Assembly: GCF_003841465.1 (NCBI RefSeq)
Contig: NZ_REFZ01000002.1
Span: 186,001-250,000 of the forward strand
Length of the DNA stretch: 64,000 nucleotides
Reading direction: 5' to 3'
Origin: Natrarchaeobius oligotrophus
GTDB lineage: Archaea > Halobacteriota > Halobacteria > Halobacteriales > Natrialbaceae
The first letter of the stretch is position 1. The number at the start of each line of letters is the position of its first letter. Position numbers and translations under genes: made by a program. The notes beneath the pieces were generated by a model. That model was not told where the DNA came from. It saw nothing but the letters and a program-made list of their open reading frames with translations, and did not search any database. Shown in pieces: positions 8,791 to 16,939 of the stretch.

Positions 8791-9558
8791 ATGAGTCAGA
8801 TCGAGATACGGGACGTCGAAAAGGTGTACAACTCCGAGGTCGTGGCGGTCGATGGCGTGAACTCGACGATCGAATCCGGCGAATTCGTCAGCATCCTCGG
8901 TCCCTCCGGCTGTGGAAAGAGTACCCTCCTGTTTATGATCGGCGGCTTTATCGAGCGGACGAACGGGGAGATCACGGTCGACGGCGAGTCCGTAACCGAG
9001 CCCGGACCGAATAGAGGGATGGTGTTCCAGGAGAGCGTCCTCTACCCCTGGCTCACGGTCGAAGACAACATCGGCTGGGGACTGAAAATTCAGGGCGTTC
9101 CGGAGGTCGAACGCCGCGAATCGGTCCAGGAGTTCATCTCGATGATCGGACTCGAGGGATTCGAAGACGCCTATCCCTCCGAACTCTCCGGCGGAATGCA
9201 ACAGCGTGCGGCGATGGCCCGCGTCCTCGTGAGCAATCCGAACGTCCTCCTGATGGACGAACCCTTCGGCGCGCTCGACGCACAGACCCGCGAAGTGATG
9301 CAGGACGAACTGCTGGACATCTGGCAGCGAACCGGCCAGACCTGCGTGTTCGTGACACACAGCATCGACGAGGCGCTGTTTCTGAGCGACCGCGTCCTCG
9401 TCCTGACCGCTCGACCGGCCTCGATCAAACTCGAGGTGGATCTCACGGAGTTCGAACGACCGCGGGATTCGTCGCTCAAACAATCCGAAGCGTTCCGACA
9501 GCGTCGAGAAGAGGTCTGGCAGACCCTCCAGGAAGAGGTCTCGATCGCTCAACCCTGA
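8791..9558 (+). CDS. ABC transporter ATPase, NitT/TauT type
   Basis: A 255-residue cytoplasmic ATPase. Walker A is GPSGCGKST at 37-45, the Q-loop is in MVFQESVLYPWLTV, the ABC signature is LSGGMQQR, and Walker B is VLLMDEPFGALD, followed by the switch histidine in VFVTHSIDEA. The PWLTVEDNIGWGL segment and the C-terminus match the NrtD/SsuB/TauB group that powers uptake of nitrate, sulfonates, taurine and aromatic or pyrimidine-like anions. Start at MSQIEIRDVEKVY; a GTG/ATG at 8752 would add 13 unsupported residues. Its permeases (11093-12747) are encoded on the other strand and its likely binding protein at 13435. Confidence 0.93.
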   Translation: MSQIEIRDVEKVYNSEVVAVDGVNSTIESGEFVSILGPSGCGKSTLLFMIGGFIERTNGEITVDGESVTEPGPNRGMVFQESVLYPWLTVEDNIGWGLKIQGVPEVERRESVQEFISMIGLEGFEDAYPSELSGGMQQRAAMARVLVSNPNVLLMDEPFGALDAQTREVMQDELLDIWQRTGQTCVFVTHSIDEALFLSDRVLVLTARPASIKLEVDLTEFERPRDSSLKQSEAFRQRREEVWQTLQEEVSIAQP

Positions 9559-9819
9559 CTCGAGATCGCCCGGCCGGTCTCAGCCGGGGACATCGTTGCG
9601 TCTTCGTCGTCGTCCTCTCGTGAGCCGCCGTCCGTCTATTCCTCGCGACCCGCCGATTGCGCGTTCTATCCGTCGATTACACGCGTCTCCGGACCCGCAG
9701 TCCCGTGATACCGACCGCTGTCCGTCGCTTTCGAACTGGCCGCCAGCCGTCCGTCAGTCGCTCCGGTACATCGATACGAAAGACCGTACGAGACCCGGTC
9801 GTGGTGCGAGAAGAGGCGT

Positions 9820-10683
9820 TCAGAGGCTCCGCAGGAAGTCGGCGGTGACGCCAGCGACCTCCGATTCGGCTCCCGTAAAGAAGTGGTCGGCTTCGACGGG
9901 GTGGACGTCGACGGTCGTAGAATCGGGGTACGTCTCGGCGATCTCGGTCGCTTCTTCGGGGGTCACGTTCCGGTCCGAGGCGTGGGGCAACAGCAGGCTC
10001 GGTACGTCGATCTCCGGCGTCCAGTCGATCGTCGCGCACGCGCTATCCGGGGAGCGATACGAGAGGAACGCCTCGGCAGTCATCGGAATGTACTCGATCC
10101 CGTCGCCCACCGGTCGCGGCAGCGCGACGATCTCGGTTCCGCGTCCGTCGTCGACGAGATCGCGCGCTCTGGCGACGAACGATTCGTAGGCTTCGTCCGG
10201 ATCGTCGGAAACCGCTTCGAAGTATCCCCGCGTCGATCGCTCGCGAATGTCCGCGAAAGGAGCGGCCAAAACCAGCCCGTCGACGTCGTCGTCGTTTCGC
10301 TTTCCCTGATAGTACGCCGCCTCCGTCGCGCCGAGACTCCGACCCCAGATGACGACGTCGTCACAACCACGCTCGAGCAGCCACTCGACGCCCCCACGGA
10401 CGTCGTGATCGATCTCGCCGAAGTCGGACGTGACGTATCCTTTGCCGCTGTTTCGCTTGTTGATCGTGAGACACCGGACGCCGGCCCGTGCCAGCGGGTG
10501 GGCGACGGGAGAGATGCCGGCGCCGAGGGCGAACCCCCTGAGTCCGTGCAAAAAGAGGACGCCGACGTCCCGTCCGTCGAAGGAAGGGACGTCGCTCGTG
10601 AGTTCGAATCCGTCGAATTCGATACCGTCGTCGCTTTCGTAGTTGATCCCGCGGAGGGTGATGTCCTCCGGCGTCGGTTGCAT
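9820..10683 (-). CDS. Alpha/beta hydrolase
   Basis: A 287-residue alpha/beta hydrolase. It has an oxyanion segment FLHGLRGFALGAG, a nucleophile elbow GRSLG with Ser116, an acid-loop region LLLPHASDRNVTPEE, and a catalytic His in VEADHFFTG. It most resembles dienelactone-hydrolase or esterase-type proteins. In the context of the nearby ring-cleavage genes it could open a lactone or hydrolyse an amide or ester intermediate (a NicD-like deformylase role is conceivable), but no substrate can be assigned. Start at MQPTPEDI; an alternative ATG lies 9 bases upstream at 10692. It sits between the ATPase and permease genes of the importer. Confidence 0.85.
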   Translation of the reverse strand: MQPTPEDITLRGINYESDDGIEFDGFELTSDVPSFDGRDVGVLFLHGLRGFALGAGISPVAHPLARAGVRCLTINKRNSGKGYVTSDFGEIDHDVRGGVEWLLERGCDDVVIWGRSLGATEAAYYQGKRNDDDVDGLVLAAPFADIRERSTRGYFEAVSDDPDEAYESFVARARDLVDDGRGTEIVALPRPVGDGIEYIPMTAEAFLSYRSPDSACATIDWTPEIDVPSLLLPHASDRNVTPEEATEIAETYPDSTTVDVHPVEADHFFTGAESEVAGVTADFLRSL

Positions 10684-10834
10684 GACTGGCATCGTGACGT
10701 TCGGTAGCTGTACGGGAAGGACAAAGATACTGTCGGTCTTTTCGCGCGCGATACGGTCATTTCGGCAACGGCAGTACGGACGGGAGGCGGCGAGTACCGA
10801 TGCGCTGGTCATCGCCCGACGCTCTGTCCGACGG

Positions 10835-11032
10835 TCACCGGTGAAGCGACTGCGAGAGCTCGCTCATCGCTCGAGCGCGCTCTTGCTGATAGACGGGACA
10901 GACGGCGCGTTGGTCGGTGACGAGCTGCTTGATCAACGCCTGTCGAATCGTGTGGTTGCATCCGCCGGCGACCGGCTTGCGGTGTGGACAGTGGAGACAG
11001 CAGGCTGTCGGTGAGAGGCCGTCGGAATCCAT
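10835..11032 (-). CDS. Small Cys-rich protein after permease gene
   Basis: A 65-residue protein: Cys-rich N-terminal half (PTACCLHCPHRKPVAGGCNH) and a second part with one more Cys (QRAVCPVYQQERARAM). Five Cys and two His could form a small metal site. It follows the permease gene at 11093-11917 on the same strand, 60 bases downstream, so it could be the last gene of that operon. No family was recognised. The start MDSDGLSP is favoured; an in-frame codon at 11083 would overlap the permease spacer. Confidence 0.55.
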   Translation of the reverse strand: MDSDGLSPTACCLHCPHRKPVAGGCNHTIRQALIKQLVTDQRAVCPVYQQERARAMSELSQSLHR

Positions 11033-11092
11033 ACTGTATGGTGGTGGTTCACACCCCTTGAATGTGTCGGAAGCGAACCCCAAGACGGGCGG

Positions 11093-11917
11093 TTAGAGGT
11101 CCATGCTGACGTCGTTCGCCCAGAACAGGAGTCGCTGACGAAGCACGGCGAGCAGTCGATCGAACAACACGCCGATAAGCGAGATTACGACGACGGCCGC
11201 GAACACGGTCTCGGGTTCGAACGACGCCTGTGAGTAGATAATGAGGTAGCCGATCCCCCGGGACGCGGAGATCATTTCGGTGACGACGGTGACGATGATC
11301 GCAATCGGCATCGCCATCCGGATTCCCGAGAAGATGTACGGCAGGCTGCCGGGCAGAACCACCTCCTTGAACAGTTGATACTGAGACGCACCGAAGTTCC
11401 GGGCGGACCAGATGTACCGTTCTTGTACGCCACCGACGCCGTAGTACGCACCCAGGATGATCGGAATCAACGCCTCGACGAAGATGATCGCGATTTTCGA
11501 GGAGTGACCGAAACCGAGGATAACCAGCAACAGTGGGTAGAACGCGATCCGCGGCACCGGATACAGCGAGCTGATGTACGGCTCGAGGAGATACTCGACC
11601 TTGCTGGACGAACCCATCATCAGGCCGAGCGGGACGCCGACCAGCACGGCGGCAACGAAGCCGACCATGACGCGATAGAGGCTCGCCCAGATGTGCGGAT
11701 ACACCGAGCGGTCGACGAAGAACATCTCCCACAGCCGCTCGGCGACGGCGGGGACGTCGGGGAGCAACAGCGGGTTGTCGACGTACATCGCGGTGAACTG
11801 CCACAGGACCACCACTAACAGTACCGAAACGAATCCGAGGATCCGAGAGGACTCCTTGAACCGCGAGAGGATCTGTTCGATGCTGGTTCCGGTGGTGGTG
11901 GTTCGCGACGCCATCAC
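11093..11917 (-). CDS. ABC transporter permease, NitT/TauT type
   Basis: A 274-residue membrane permease of the binding-protein-dependent family: an N-terminal helix (ILGFVSVLLVVVLWQFTAMYV) and five further hydrophobic segments. The EAA-type cytoplasmic loop (IWSARNFGASQYQLFKEVVLPGSLPYIFSG) lies at about 190-220 and contacts the ATPase. The SARNFGAS-x-FKxVxLPxxLPxIxxG pattern is that of SsuC/TauC/NrtB proteins. Its start overlaps the stop of the upstream permease by 4 bases (ATGA), so the two are translated together and probably form a heterodimer. Substrate unknown. Confidence 0.92.
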   Translation of the reverse strand: MMASRTTTTGTSIEQILSRFKESSRILGFVSVLLVVVLWQFTAMYVDNPLLLPDVPAVAERLWEMFFVDRSVYPHIWASLYRVMVGFVAAVLVGVPLGLMMGSSSKVEYLLEPYISSLYPVPRIAFYPLLLVILGFGHSSKIAIIFVEALIPIILGAYYGVGGVQERYIWSARNFGASQYQLFKEVVLPGSLPYIFSGIRMAMPIAIIVTVVTEMISASRGIGYLIIYSQASFEPETVFAAVVVISLIGVLFDRLLAVLRQRLLFWANDVSMDL

Positions 11918-12747
11918 GCATCACCCCCGTGTGTCCACGAGAGAATCCGGTTTCGAACGGCAAGCAAGGCTCGATCGTGAACGAATCCGAGCGCGCCGAT
12001 CACCGCGATCGCGGCGAACATGAGCTCGAAATTGTTCCCCTGTTGGGCCGAAACGATGAGGCTTCCGAGTCCGATCTGGGCCGCGATGAGTTCGACGGAG
12101 AAGATGACGACGAACGCGAGCGCCAAGCTGATGCGGAGGCCCGAGAGAATCTGTGGAAGACAGCTCGGCAGGATGACCTTGAGAAAGATCAGCAGCCTGG
12201 AGGCGTTGAAGTTGCGCGCCGACCAGATGTAGAGTCCGTTGATATTTTTCGCCCCGTCGTACGTGTAAATGTACGTCGGATAGAAGGCCGCCAGAAAGAC
12301 GACGATGACCTTGGACGTGAATCCGAGCCCGAACCAGATGAGAAAGATCGGAAAGAGCGCGATTTTAGGGATCGGATACGTGATCGAAATGAGCGGGTCG
12401 AACATTTTCCCGAGGACGTCGACGCGCCCGTTGACGAGACCCGAAGCGATGCCGAGCGTCGCACCGCCGAAAAATCCAACGTAAACGAGCTGGAGCGAGG
12501 CGGACGCGTTCGGAACGAGAACCCCCTCCTGTACCAGTTCGACGATCTCGAGAACGATCACGGACGGCGCTGGTAGGTAGTACGGCAAGACGTTCACAGC
12601 ACCCCCGAGTTGCCAGACGACGAACAACGCCAACACCGGCGCGTAGTTGACGAGGCTATCTCGGACTCTCGAACCCACGCCAGCCGCACGTCCAGTGGGC
12701 CCGAAACGCGGGGTACGATCACTGTCCGTTGAAGTCGTTTCTGTCAT
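11914..12747 (-). CDS. ABC transporter permease, NitT/TauT type
   Basis: A 277-residue permease paralogous to its downstream partner. It has a basic, Thr/Ser-rich cytoplasmic N-terminus, six predicted membrane helices and the EAA loop YIWSARNFNASRLLIFLKVI followed by LPSCLPQILSG. First gene of a minus-strand operon. A TATA-like sequence (AGATTTTTATTGG on the minus strand, about 12773-12788) lies 30-40 bases ahead of the start. The two permeases have no ATPase gene beside them and are presumed to use the one at 8791. Confidence 0.92.
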   Translation of the reverse strand: MTETTSTDSDRTPRFGPTGRAAGVGSRVRDSLVNYAPVLALFVVWQLGGAVNVLPYYLPAPSVIVLEIVELVQEGVLVPNASASLQLVYVGFFGGATLGIASGLVNGRVDVLGKMFDPLISITYPIPKIALFPIFLIWFGLGFTSKVIVVFLAAFYPTYIYTYDGAKNINGLYIWSARNFNASRLLIFLKVILPSCLPQILSGLRISLALAFVVIFSVELIAAQIGLGSLIVSAQQGNNFELMFAAIAVIGALGFVHDRALLAVRNRILSWTHGGDA

Positions 12748-12892
12748 GTGGTCCTGCTGTACTCATGCCCGGTGACCAATAAAAATCTAACTACTCGGCG
12801 GATATCTCCTGGACGGTTGTCAGGTACGGGTGGGTGGATTGCGACGACACAACTGTTATGTGAGTGGGTTTTCAACCGTCGGTCGATACCCT

Positions 12893-13324
12893 ATGGTTGG
12901 TAGCGCGGTACACTACGGACTGAACGTATCGGACATGGACGACGCGCTCGCGTTCTACGAGGGAACCCTCGGGCTCGAAGTCGACCGTCGGTTTCCGATC
13001 AGCGACGTACAGAGCGACATCGTCGGCGTCGACGGCGTCGACGGCGACATCGCGTTTCTCGACGCGGGCGGCTTTTCGATCGAGTTAATCGCCTACGATG
13101 AACCGGCGAACGAGAACGTCCACGACGAGGCGGACGGTCACGACGTCGGCGTTGCTCACCTCTGTCTCGAAGTTGACGACGTCTGGAAACGCTACGAGAC
13201 ACTCGAGGACGAGGTCGAGTTCATCAACGAACCGCAGACGGTCGGGAACGGCGCACAGATCGCCTACCTCCGGGATCCCGACGGAAACTACGTCGAACTC
13301 ATGGAGCCGCCGGCCGACACGTAA
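12893..13324 (+). CDS. VOC-superfamily (glyoxalase-like) protein
   Basis: A 143-residue two-module vicinal-oxygen-chelate protein. The modules start at HYGLNVSDMDDALAFYEG and VGVAHLCLEVDDVWKRYE. The four typical metal positions are filled: His7, Glu64 (FSIELIAY), His89 and Glu135 (DPDGNYVELMEP). This pattern is shared by glyoxalase I, methylmalonyl-CoA epimerase and small dioxygenases, so the reaction cannot be fixed. Start at MVGSAVHYGL, where the first module begins. It lies between the divergent permease operon and the binding-protein gene, suggesting a role in metabolising the imported compound. Confidence 0.82.
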   Translation: MVGSAVHYGLNVSDMDDALAFYEGTLGLEVDRRFPISDVQSDIVGVDGVDGDIAFLDAGGFSIELIAYDEPANENVHDEADGHDVGVAHLCLEVDDVWKRYETLEDEVEFINEPQTVGNGAQIAYLRDPDGNYVELMEPPADT

Positions 13325-13422
13325 TCGAACGACACGCGCGGTGGCGGTCAGTTTCGCCCCGCTGGCGGACATCGAAACCCGTCCGGATCGACGCGGGGAA
13401 ACACTTATTATGGGCCAATTTT

Positions 13423-13436
13423 ATAACATACGTTAT
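13423..13436. promoter_or_regulatory. Inverted repeat at the binding-protein start
   Basis: ATAAC-ATAC-GTTAT is a perfect 5+5 inverted repeat that overlaps the start codon at 13435 of a probably leaderless gene. A TATA-like ACTTATTATG lies at 13403-13412. A protein bound here would cover the transcription and translation start. Confidence 0.35.
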
Positions 13437-14502
13437 GCCAACACGTCCCGAGAGTGGTGCTGAGAGTGGTATTTCACGGCGAGCAGCGATAGCGGCCTCT
13501 GGTGTCGCGCTGACGGGCGGATTCGCCGGCTGTCTCGATTCGAACGGCAACGGTAACGGCACCGGAAACGGCAACGGTAACGGTACTGGCAACGGGAACG
13601 GCGACGTACCGACGATCACGCTCGGTCACGGAATCGCCGCGGAAGAGCCCCTCTGGTTGATGGAGATCATCTCGGACGAACTCGATCACTGGGGCGAAGC
13701 GTACGAGGCGGAGTTCATTCCGTTCAGCGCGAACGACGAGCGTCTCCAGGCGTTTCAGGCGGGGGAACTTCAGGCCGGAACCGCGGCGGCGATTACGACG
13801 ATCTTCGCGACCGAAAGCGGTCTGCCGATGACCGTCGTCGCGAACGTTTCCCAGTCGCGAGAAGAGACGTTCACCGAGGAGTTCCTGGTCACTCCGGACT
13901 CCGACATCGACGGGCTCAACGCGGAATCGCTCCAGGATACCCGGATCGGCATCTGTGCACCCCGGTCGTCCTGTGACATGTGGGCCCAGTCGGCCGCACT
14001 CCAGGCCGGCCTCGAGGTCGGATCGGACGTCGAAGTGGTCGTTACGCCGTTCCCCTCGATGCCCGAAGCCGTCAACGGCGGCGAGGTCGACACGGCGATG
14101 TTCCCCCAGCCGTTCCACCACACCGGAATCAACGAAACCGGTCTCGAACCGGTTTTCGACGTCATCGACGCGACCGGGTTCGAACACGACCTGATGGAGC
14201 TGTGGTTCTCGACGCAGTTCCTCGAGAACAACGGCGAGGTCGTCGAGTTGTTCCTCGACGACTACGCCACGGCGGTCGAACAGTTCAACGACGATCCCGA
14301 GTCGTCCCTCGAGATGATCGCCGAAGCCGGCTACGTCGAGACGCCGACCGAACTGTACGTCGACTTACCCTACTACACGTACTCGGTGAGTCCGATGACC
14401 GAGAGCCTCGAGGAGATCAACTCGCTCGCGGTCGAGATCGGCTGGCTCGACGAGGAAGTGTCGATCGATCACCTCTGGGACCTCTCGTATCTCCCGGACT
14501 AA
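13435..14502 (+). CDS. ABC substrate-binding lipoprotein, NitT/TauT type
   Basis: A 355-residue exported binding protein. The N-terminus carries a twin-arginine-type signal (SRRAAIAASGVALTGGFAGC) with a lipobox, then a low-complexity Asn-Gly linker (about residues 36-58) typical of haloarchaeal lipoproteins. The mature domain is NMT1/SsuA-like: VPTITLGHGIAAEEPLWLMEI, FQAGELQAGTAAAITTIFA, and a hinge region with CAPRSSCDMWAQSAALQAG. It would capture the solute for the permease pair at 11093-12747 and the ATPase at 8791. The ligand is unknown; the family takes up nitrate, sulfonates, aromatic acids and thiamine or pyrimidine precursors. The neighbouring catabolic genes suggest an aromatic or heterocyclic acid. 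Confidence 0.9.
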   Translation: MPTRPESGAESGISRRAAIAASGVALTGGFAGCLDSNGNGNGTGNGNGNGTGNGNGDVPTITLGHGIAAEEPLWLMEIISDELDHWGEAYEAEFIPFSANDERLQAFQAGELQAGTAAAITTIFATESGLPMTVVANVSQSREETFTEEFLVTPDSDIDGLNAESLQDTRIGICAPRSSCDMWAQSAALQAGLEVGSDVEVVVTPFPSMPEAVNGGEVDTAMFPQPFHHTGINETGLEPVFDVIDATGFEHDLMELWFSTQFLENNGEVVELFLDDYATAVEQFNDDPESSLEMIAEAGYVETPTELYVDLPYYTYSVSPMTESLEEINSLAVEIGWLDEEVSIDHLWDLSYLPD

Positions 14503-14731
14503 TCGTAGCGAACACCTCGAAAACGACGATCGCGACGACCTTTTGGCGGTTCGTTCGGTTGCAACCGCGTCGTTCACTCGGTCTAGCGATGACGACCCTC
14601 GACAACCGATCGTCTCGGCGGCTGTGAGGCATAACGGTCGCGCGTCGTACGGGTAACTGGTTCGAACGAACCCGTGACTGGTCGACAGTTCTCGTCACCG
14701 CGAACGTACCCGGATGAAAGCATCCGAGACC

Positions 14732-16393
14732 TCACCAGATCCGCCGCGAGACGTACTCCGCGGTCGGATCGATGCGGACGTCGAGCACCACGTGTTCGTC
14801 GGCCTCGAGAGCCTCCTCGAGCGCCGGGCGAACCTCGTCCGGTTCGGTGACGCGGATTCCGCGGACGCCGAACGATTCGGCCATCGTCGCCACGTCGACC
14901 GTCGGAATGTCGGTCGCGACCTCGGAGTATCCGGCCTTGCGCTGGTAGTTCCAGATCATCCCGTACTTGCCGTCGTTGAAGACGACCGTCACCGCGTCGG
15001 TGCCGGTCTCGACGGCGGTCGCGAGTTCCATGTTACACATCAGGAAGCCGCCGTCGCCGATGAGGTTGACGACCTGTCGGTCCGGATCGACCAGCTTCGC
15101 CGCGTTGCCGGCCGGGACCGGAAAGCCCATCGAGTCGTAGAGTCGAGAGTGCTGGAAGCTGTTCGTCTCCCGGTACTCGAAGGCGTCGTTCGGCCACGCG
15201 CCGCCGGCGGCCCCCGCGTCGCCGGTCAGCAGGACGTCGTCGTCGGCCACCTCGCGAAGCGCCGTCATGATCACGAGCGGGTGGATCGGCGTCCGATCTC
15301 GAACCTCCTCGAGGTAGGCCTCGACGTCGTCCGCGACGCGGTCGGCTTCCTCCCGAACCGCCTGGGCGTAGGCCGCGTCGGTCGCGCCGGCGTTGCCCTC
15401 CAGCGCCGCGGCGGCGTCCGCGAGGGCAGGACCGAGGTCGCCGGAGACGACCTCCGCGGCGCTCGAGGCCGGGAACTCGTACGGCGGATCGTCGAGGTAG
15501 ACGATCGAGACGTCGTCGGGCGTCCGGTCGCCCAGCACCGCGGCCTCGTGGGAGTTCGTTCGAACGCCGAGCGAGAGAACGGCGTCGGCGTTCGCCAGCG
15601 CGGTCGTCGCTGCCGGGTGGTCGGACATGCCAACGGTGCCGGCGAACAGCCGGTGGTCGTTCGGGAACGAATCGGGGTAGTGTCGCGGGCAGACGACGGG
15701 TGCGTCGAGCGCCTCGGCGATCGCGACGACTTCGTCGGTCGCGAACGCGCGCAGGACGCCCTTTCCGACGTACAGACAGCGCTGCTCGGCCGCGCGGATC
15801 GGCTCGAGCGCGTCGTCGACGGCGGCCGACGACACCGCCGGTTCGTCGTGGGACTCGTGTTCGAACGCCTCGTCGGGAACGTCGACTTCGTTCTGCAGGA
15901 CGTCCTCGTCGACGCCGACGAACACCGGGCCGGGGCGGCCGCTGGTCGCGACGTCGAACGCCCGAGCGACGACCTCGGGGAGGCGATCGGCGTCGTGGAC
16001 CTGCGTGCTCCACTTCGTGGCCGGTTCGAACGCTTTCCGGAGGAAGTGCTGGTCGTCGACGCCGTGAAGCGCCTCCGTGTGCTCGTCCTCCGGGAGCACG
16101 GCGCTGATGAGGATCATCGGAGAGGCGGCGGTGTAGGCCTGTGCGACGCCGGTCAGCGCGTTCGTGCCGCCCGGTCCGGCGACGGTGACGGCGATTCCGG
16201 GGTCTCCGGTGAGTCGACCGTAGGTGTCGGCCATCACGGCCGCGTTGTACTCGTGGCGTGCGGTGATCACGTCTGCTCCGCGCCGATCGAGTCCGTCCGC
16301 GATCGTCACCGTCTGGTTGCCCAGCAGTACGTACGCCTCCGAGACGCCGTTTTCGGCGAGGACACTCGCGACGGCGTCGCCTCCAGTTGTCAT
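14732..16393 (-). CDS. Thiamine-diphosphate-dependent enzyme (acetolactate synthase-like)
   Basis: A 553-residue ThDP enzyme with the full three-domain architecture. The PYR domain holds catalytic Glu48 (ITARHEYNAAVMADTYGRLTG). The central domain spans about 190-335, and the PP domain has the Mg/ThDP motif GDGG at 446-449 with Asn473 (VVFNDGKYGM). Length and motifs fit the acetolactate synthase, benzoylformate decarboxylase and sulfoacetaldehyde acetyltransferase group. No FAD or carboligase-specific marker could be assigned, so decarboxylation of a 2-oxo acid and carboligation are both possible. It follows the Rieske dioxygenase operon on the same strand, 78 bases after the small subunit. 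Its own TATA-like element (CACCTTTAATAGG, minus strand, about 16411-16423) suggests partly independent expression. Confidence 0.9.
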   Translation of the reverse strand: MTTGGDAVASVLAENGVSEAYVLLGNQTVTIADGLDRRGADVITARHEYNAAVMADTYGRLTGDPGIAVTVAGPGGTNALTGVAQAYTAASPMILISAVLPEDEHTEALHGVDDQHFLRKAFEPATKWSTQVHDADRLPEVVARAFDVATSGRPGPVFVGVDEDVLQNEVDVPDEAFEHESHDEPAVSSAAVDDALEPIRAAEQRCLYVGKGVLRAFATDEVVAIAEALDAPVVCPRHYPDSFPNDHRLFAGTVGMSDHPAATTALANADAVLSLGVRTNSHEAAVLGDRTPDDVSIVYLDDPPYEFPASSAAEVVSGDLGPALADAAAALEGNAGATDAAYAQAVREEADRVADDVEAYLEEVRDRTPIHPLVIMTALREVADDDVLLTGDAGAAGGAWPNDAFEYRETNSFQHSRLYDSMGFPVPAGNAAKLVDPDRQVVNLIGDGGFLMCNMELATAVETGTDAVTVVFNDGKYGMIWNYQRKAGYSEVATDIPTVDVATMAESFGVRGIRVTEPDEVRPALEEALEADEHVVLDVRIDPTAEYVSRRIW

Positions 16394-16471
16394 ACTACTC
16401 GAACGATATCCCGTCCTATTAAAGGTGTCGTCGCCGTCCGAAACCGGCGATTCGAATCGGCCGTCGACGAC

Positions 16472-16939
16472 CTAGAAGACGTGAACGTCGTCGTCGTCGT
16501 CCGGCCCGTACGGCGTTCGCAGCAGCTCCGAAAAGAACGTCTTCGGTTCGTCGATCAACGCGGCGAGAACGCGAGCGTCGACGACGGTTCCGTACCCCAT
16601 CTTCGGCGCGGTGAGCCATACGCTTTTGCCGTCGTCGCTCCGGCGGAGCCGGGCGATGGCGTACTCGTTCGTGATCTGCAGGTCGGCGACCGACTTCGGA
16701 GCGGGATCGACCTCCCGAAACTCGTACTCGTCGTCGATCAACTCCTCGAAGAAGTCCGCGTCCTGCCACGTCAGCGCCTCCAGTTCGATCGCGTCGAGAC
16801 AAGTTCGACCGAGCTCGTCGTGCTCGACCTGGATCCGCGCGCCGGTGGGCGTCCGCACTTTCGTTAGCACGACGCGCGTCCCGTCGGTCTCCACGTCGAT
16901 GCGGTCGACGTCCGCGGTGGGGTAGTATCCGTCGGTCAT
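16472..16939 (-). CDS. Small protein linked to ring-hydroxylating dioxygenase
   Basis: A 155-residue acidic protein whose start overlaps the beta-subunit stop by 4 bases, so it is translated with the dioxygenase. The C-terminal half (ITNEYAIARLRRSDDGKSVW, then APKMGYGTVVDARVLAALID and SELLRTPYGP) resembles short proteins sometimes annotated as dihydrodiol dehydrogenase but lacking any nucleotide-binding fold. The first half seems to be a related repeat: RTPTGARIQVEHDELGRTCLDAIELEALTWQDADFFEELI. A two-module accessory or third subunit of the oxygenase is the best reading; this is inference from position and weak resemblance. Confidence 0.7.
   Translation of the reverse strand: MTDGYYPTADVDRIDVETDGTRVVLTKVRTPTGARIQVEHDELGRTCLDAIELEALTWQDADFFEELIDDEYEFREVDPAPKSVADLQITNEYAIARLRRSDDGKSVWLTAPKMGYGTVVDARVLAALIDEPKTFFSELLRTPYGPDDDDDVHVF

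Noticed and set aside
13540-13605. Repetitive AACGGCAACGGT sequence suggesting a DNA repeat
   Set aside because: It encodes the Asn-Gly linker of the binding lipoprotein. The same kind of linker occurs in the protein at 44414, so it is a protein feature rather than a DNA element.
14714-16867. Open frame of more than 700 codons on the plus strand opposite the ThDP enzyme
   Set aside because: It is the complementary shadow of the ThDP and small-subunit genes. The translation is Arg/Val/Asp-rich with no motif, and long antisense frames are expected in GC-rich haloarchaeal genes with G/C third positions.
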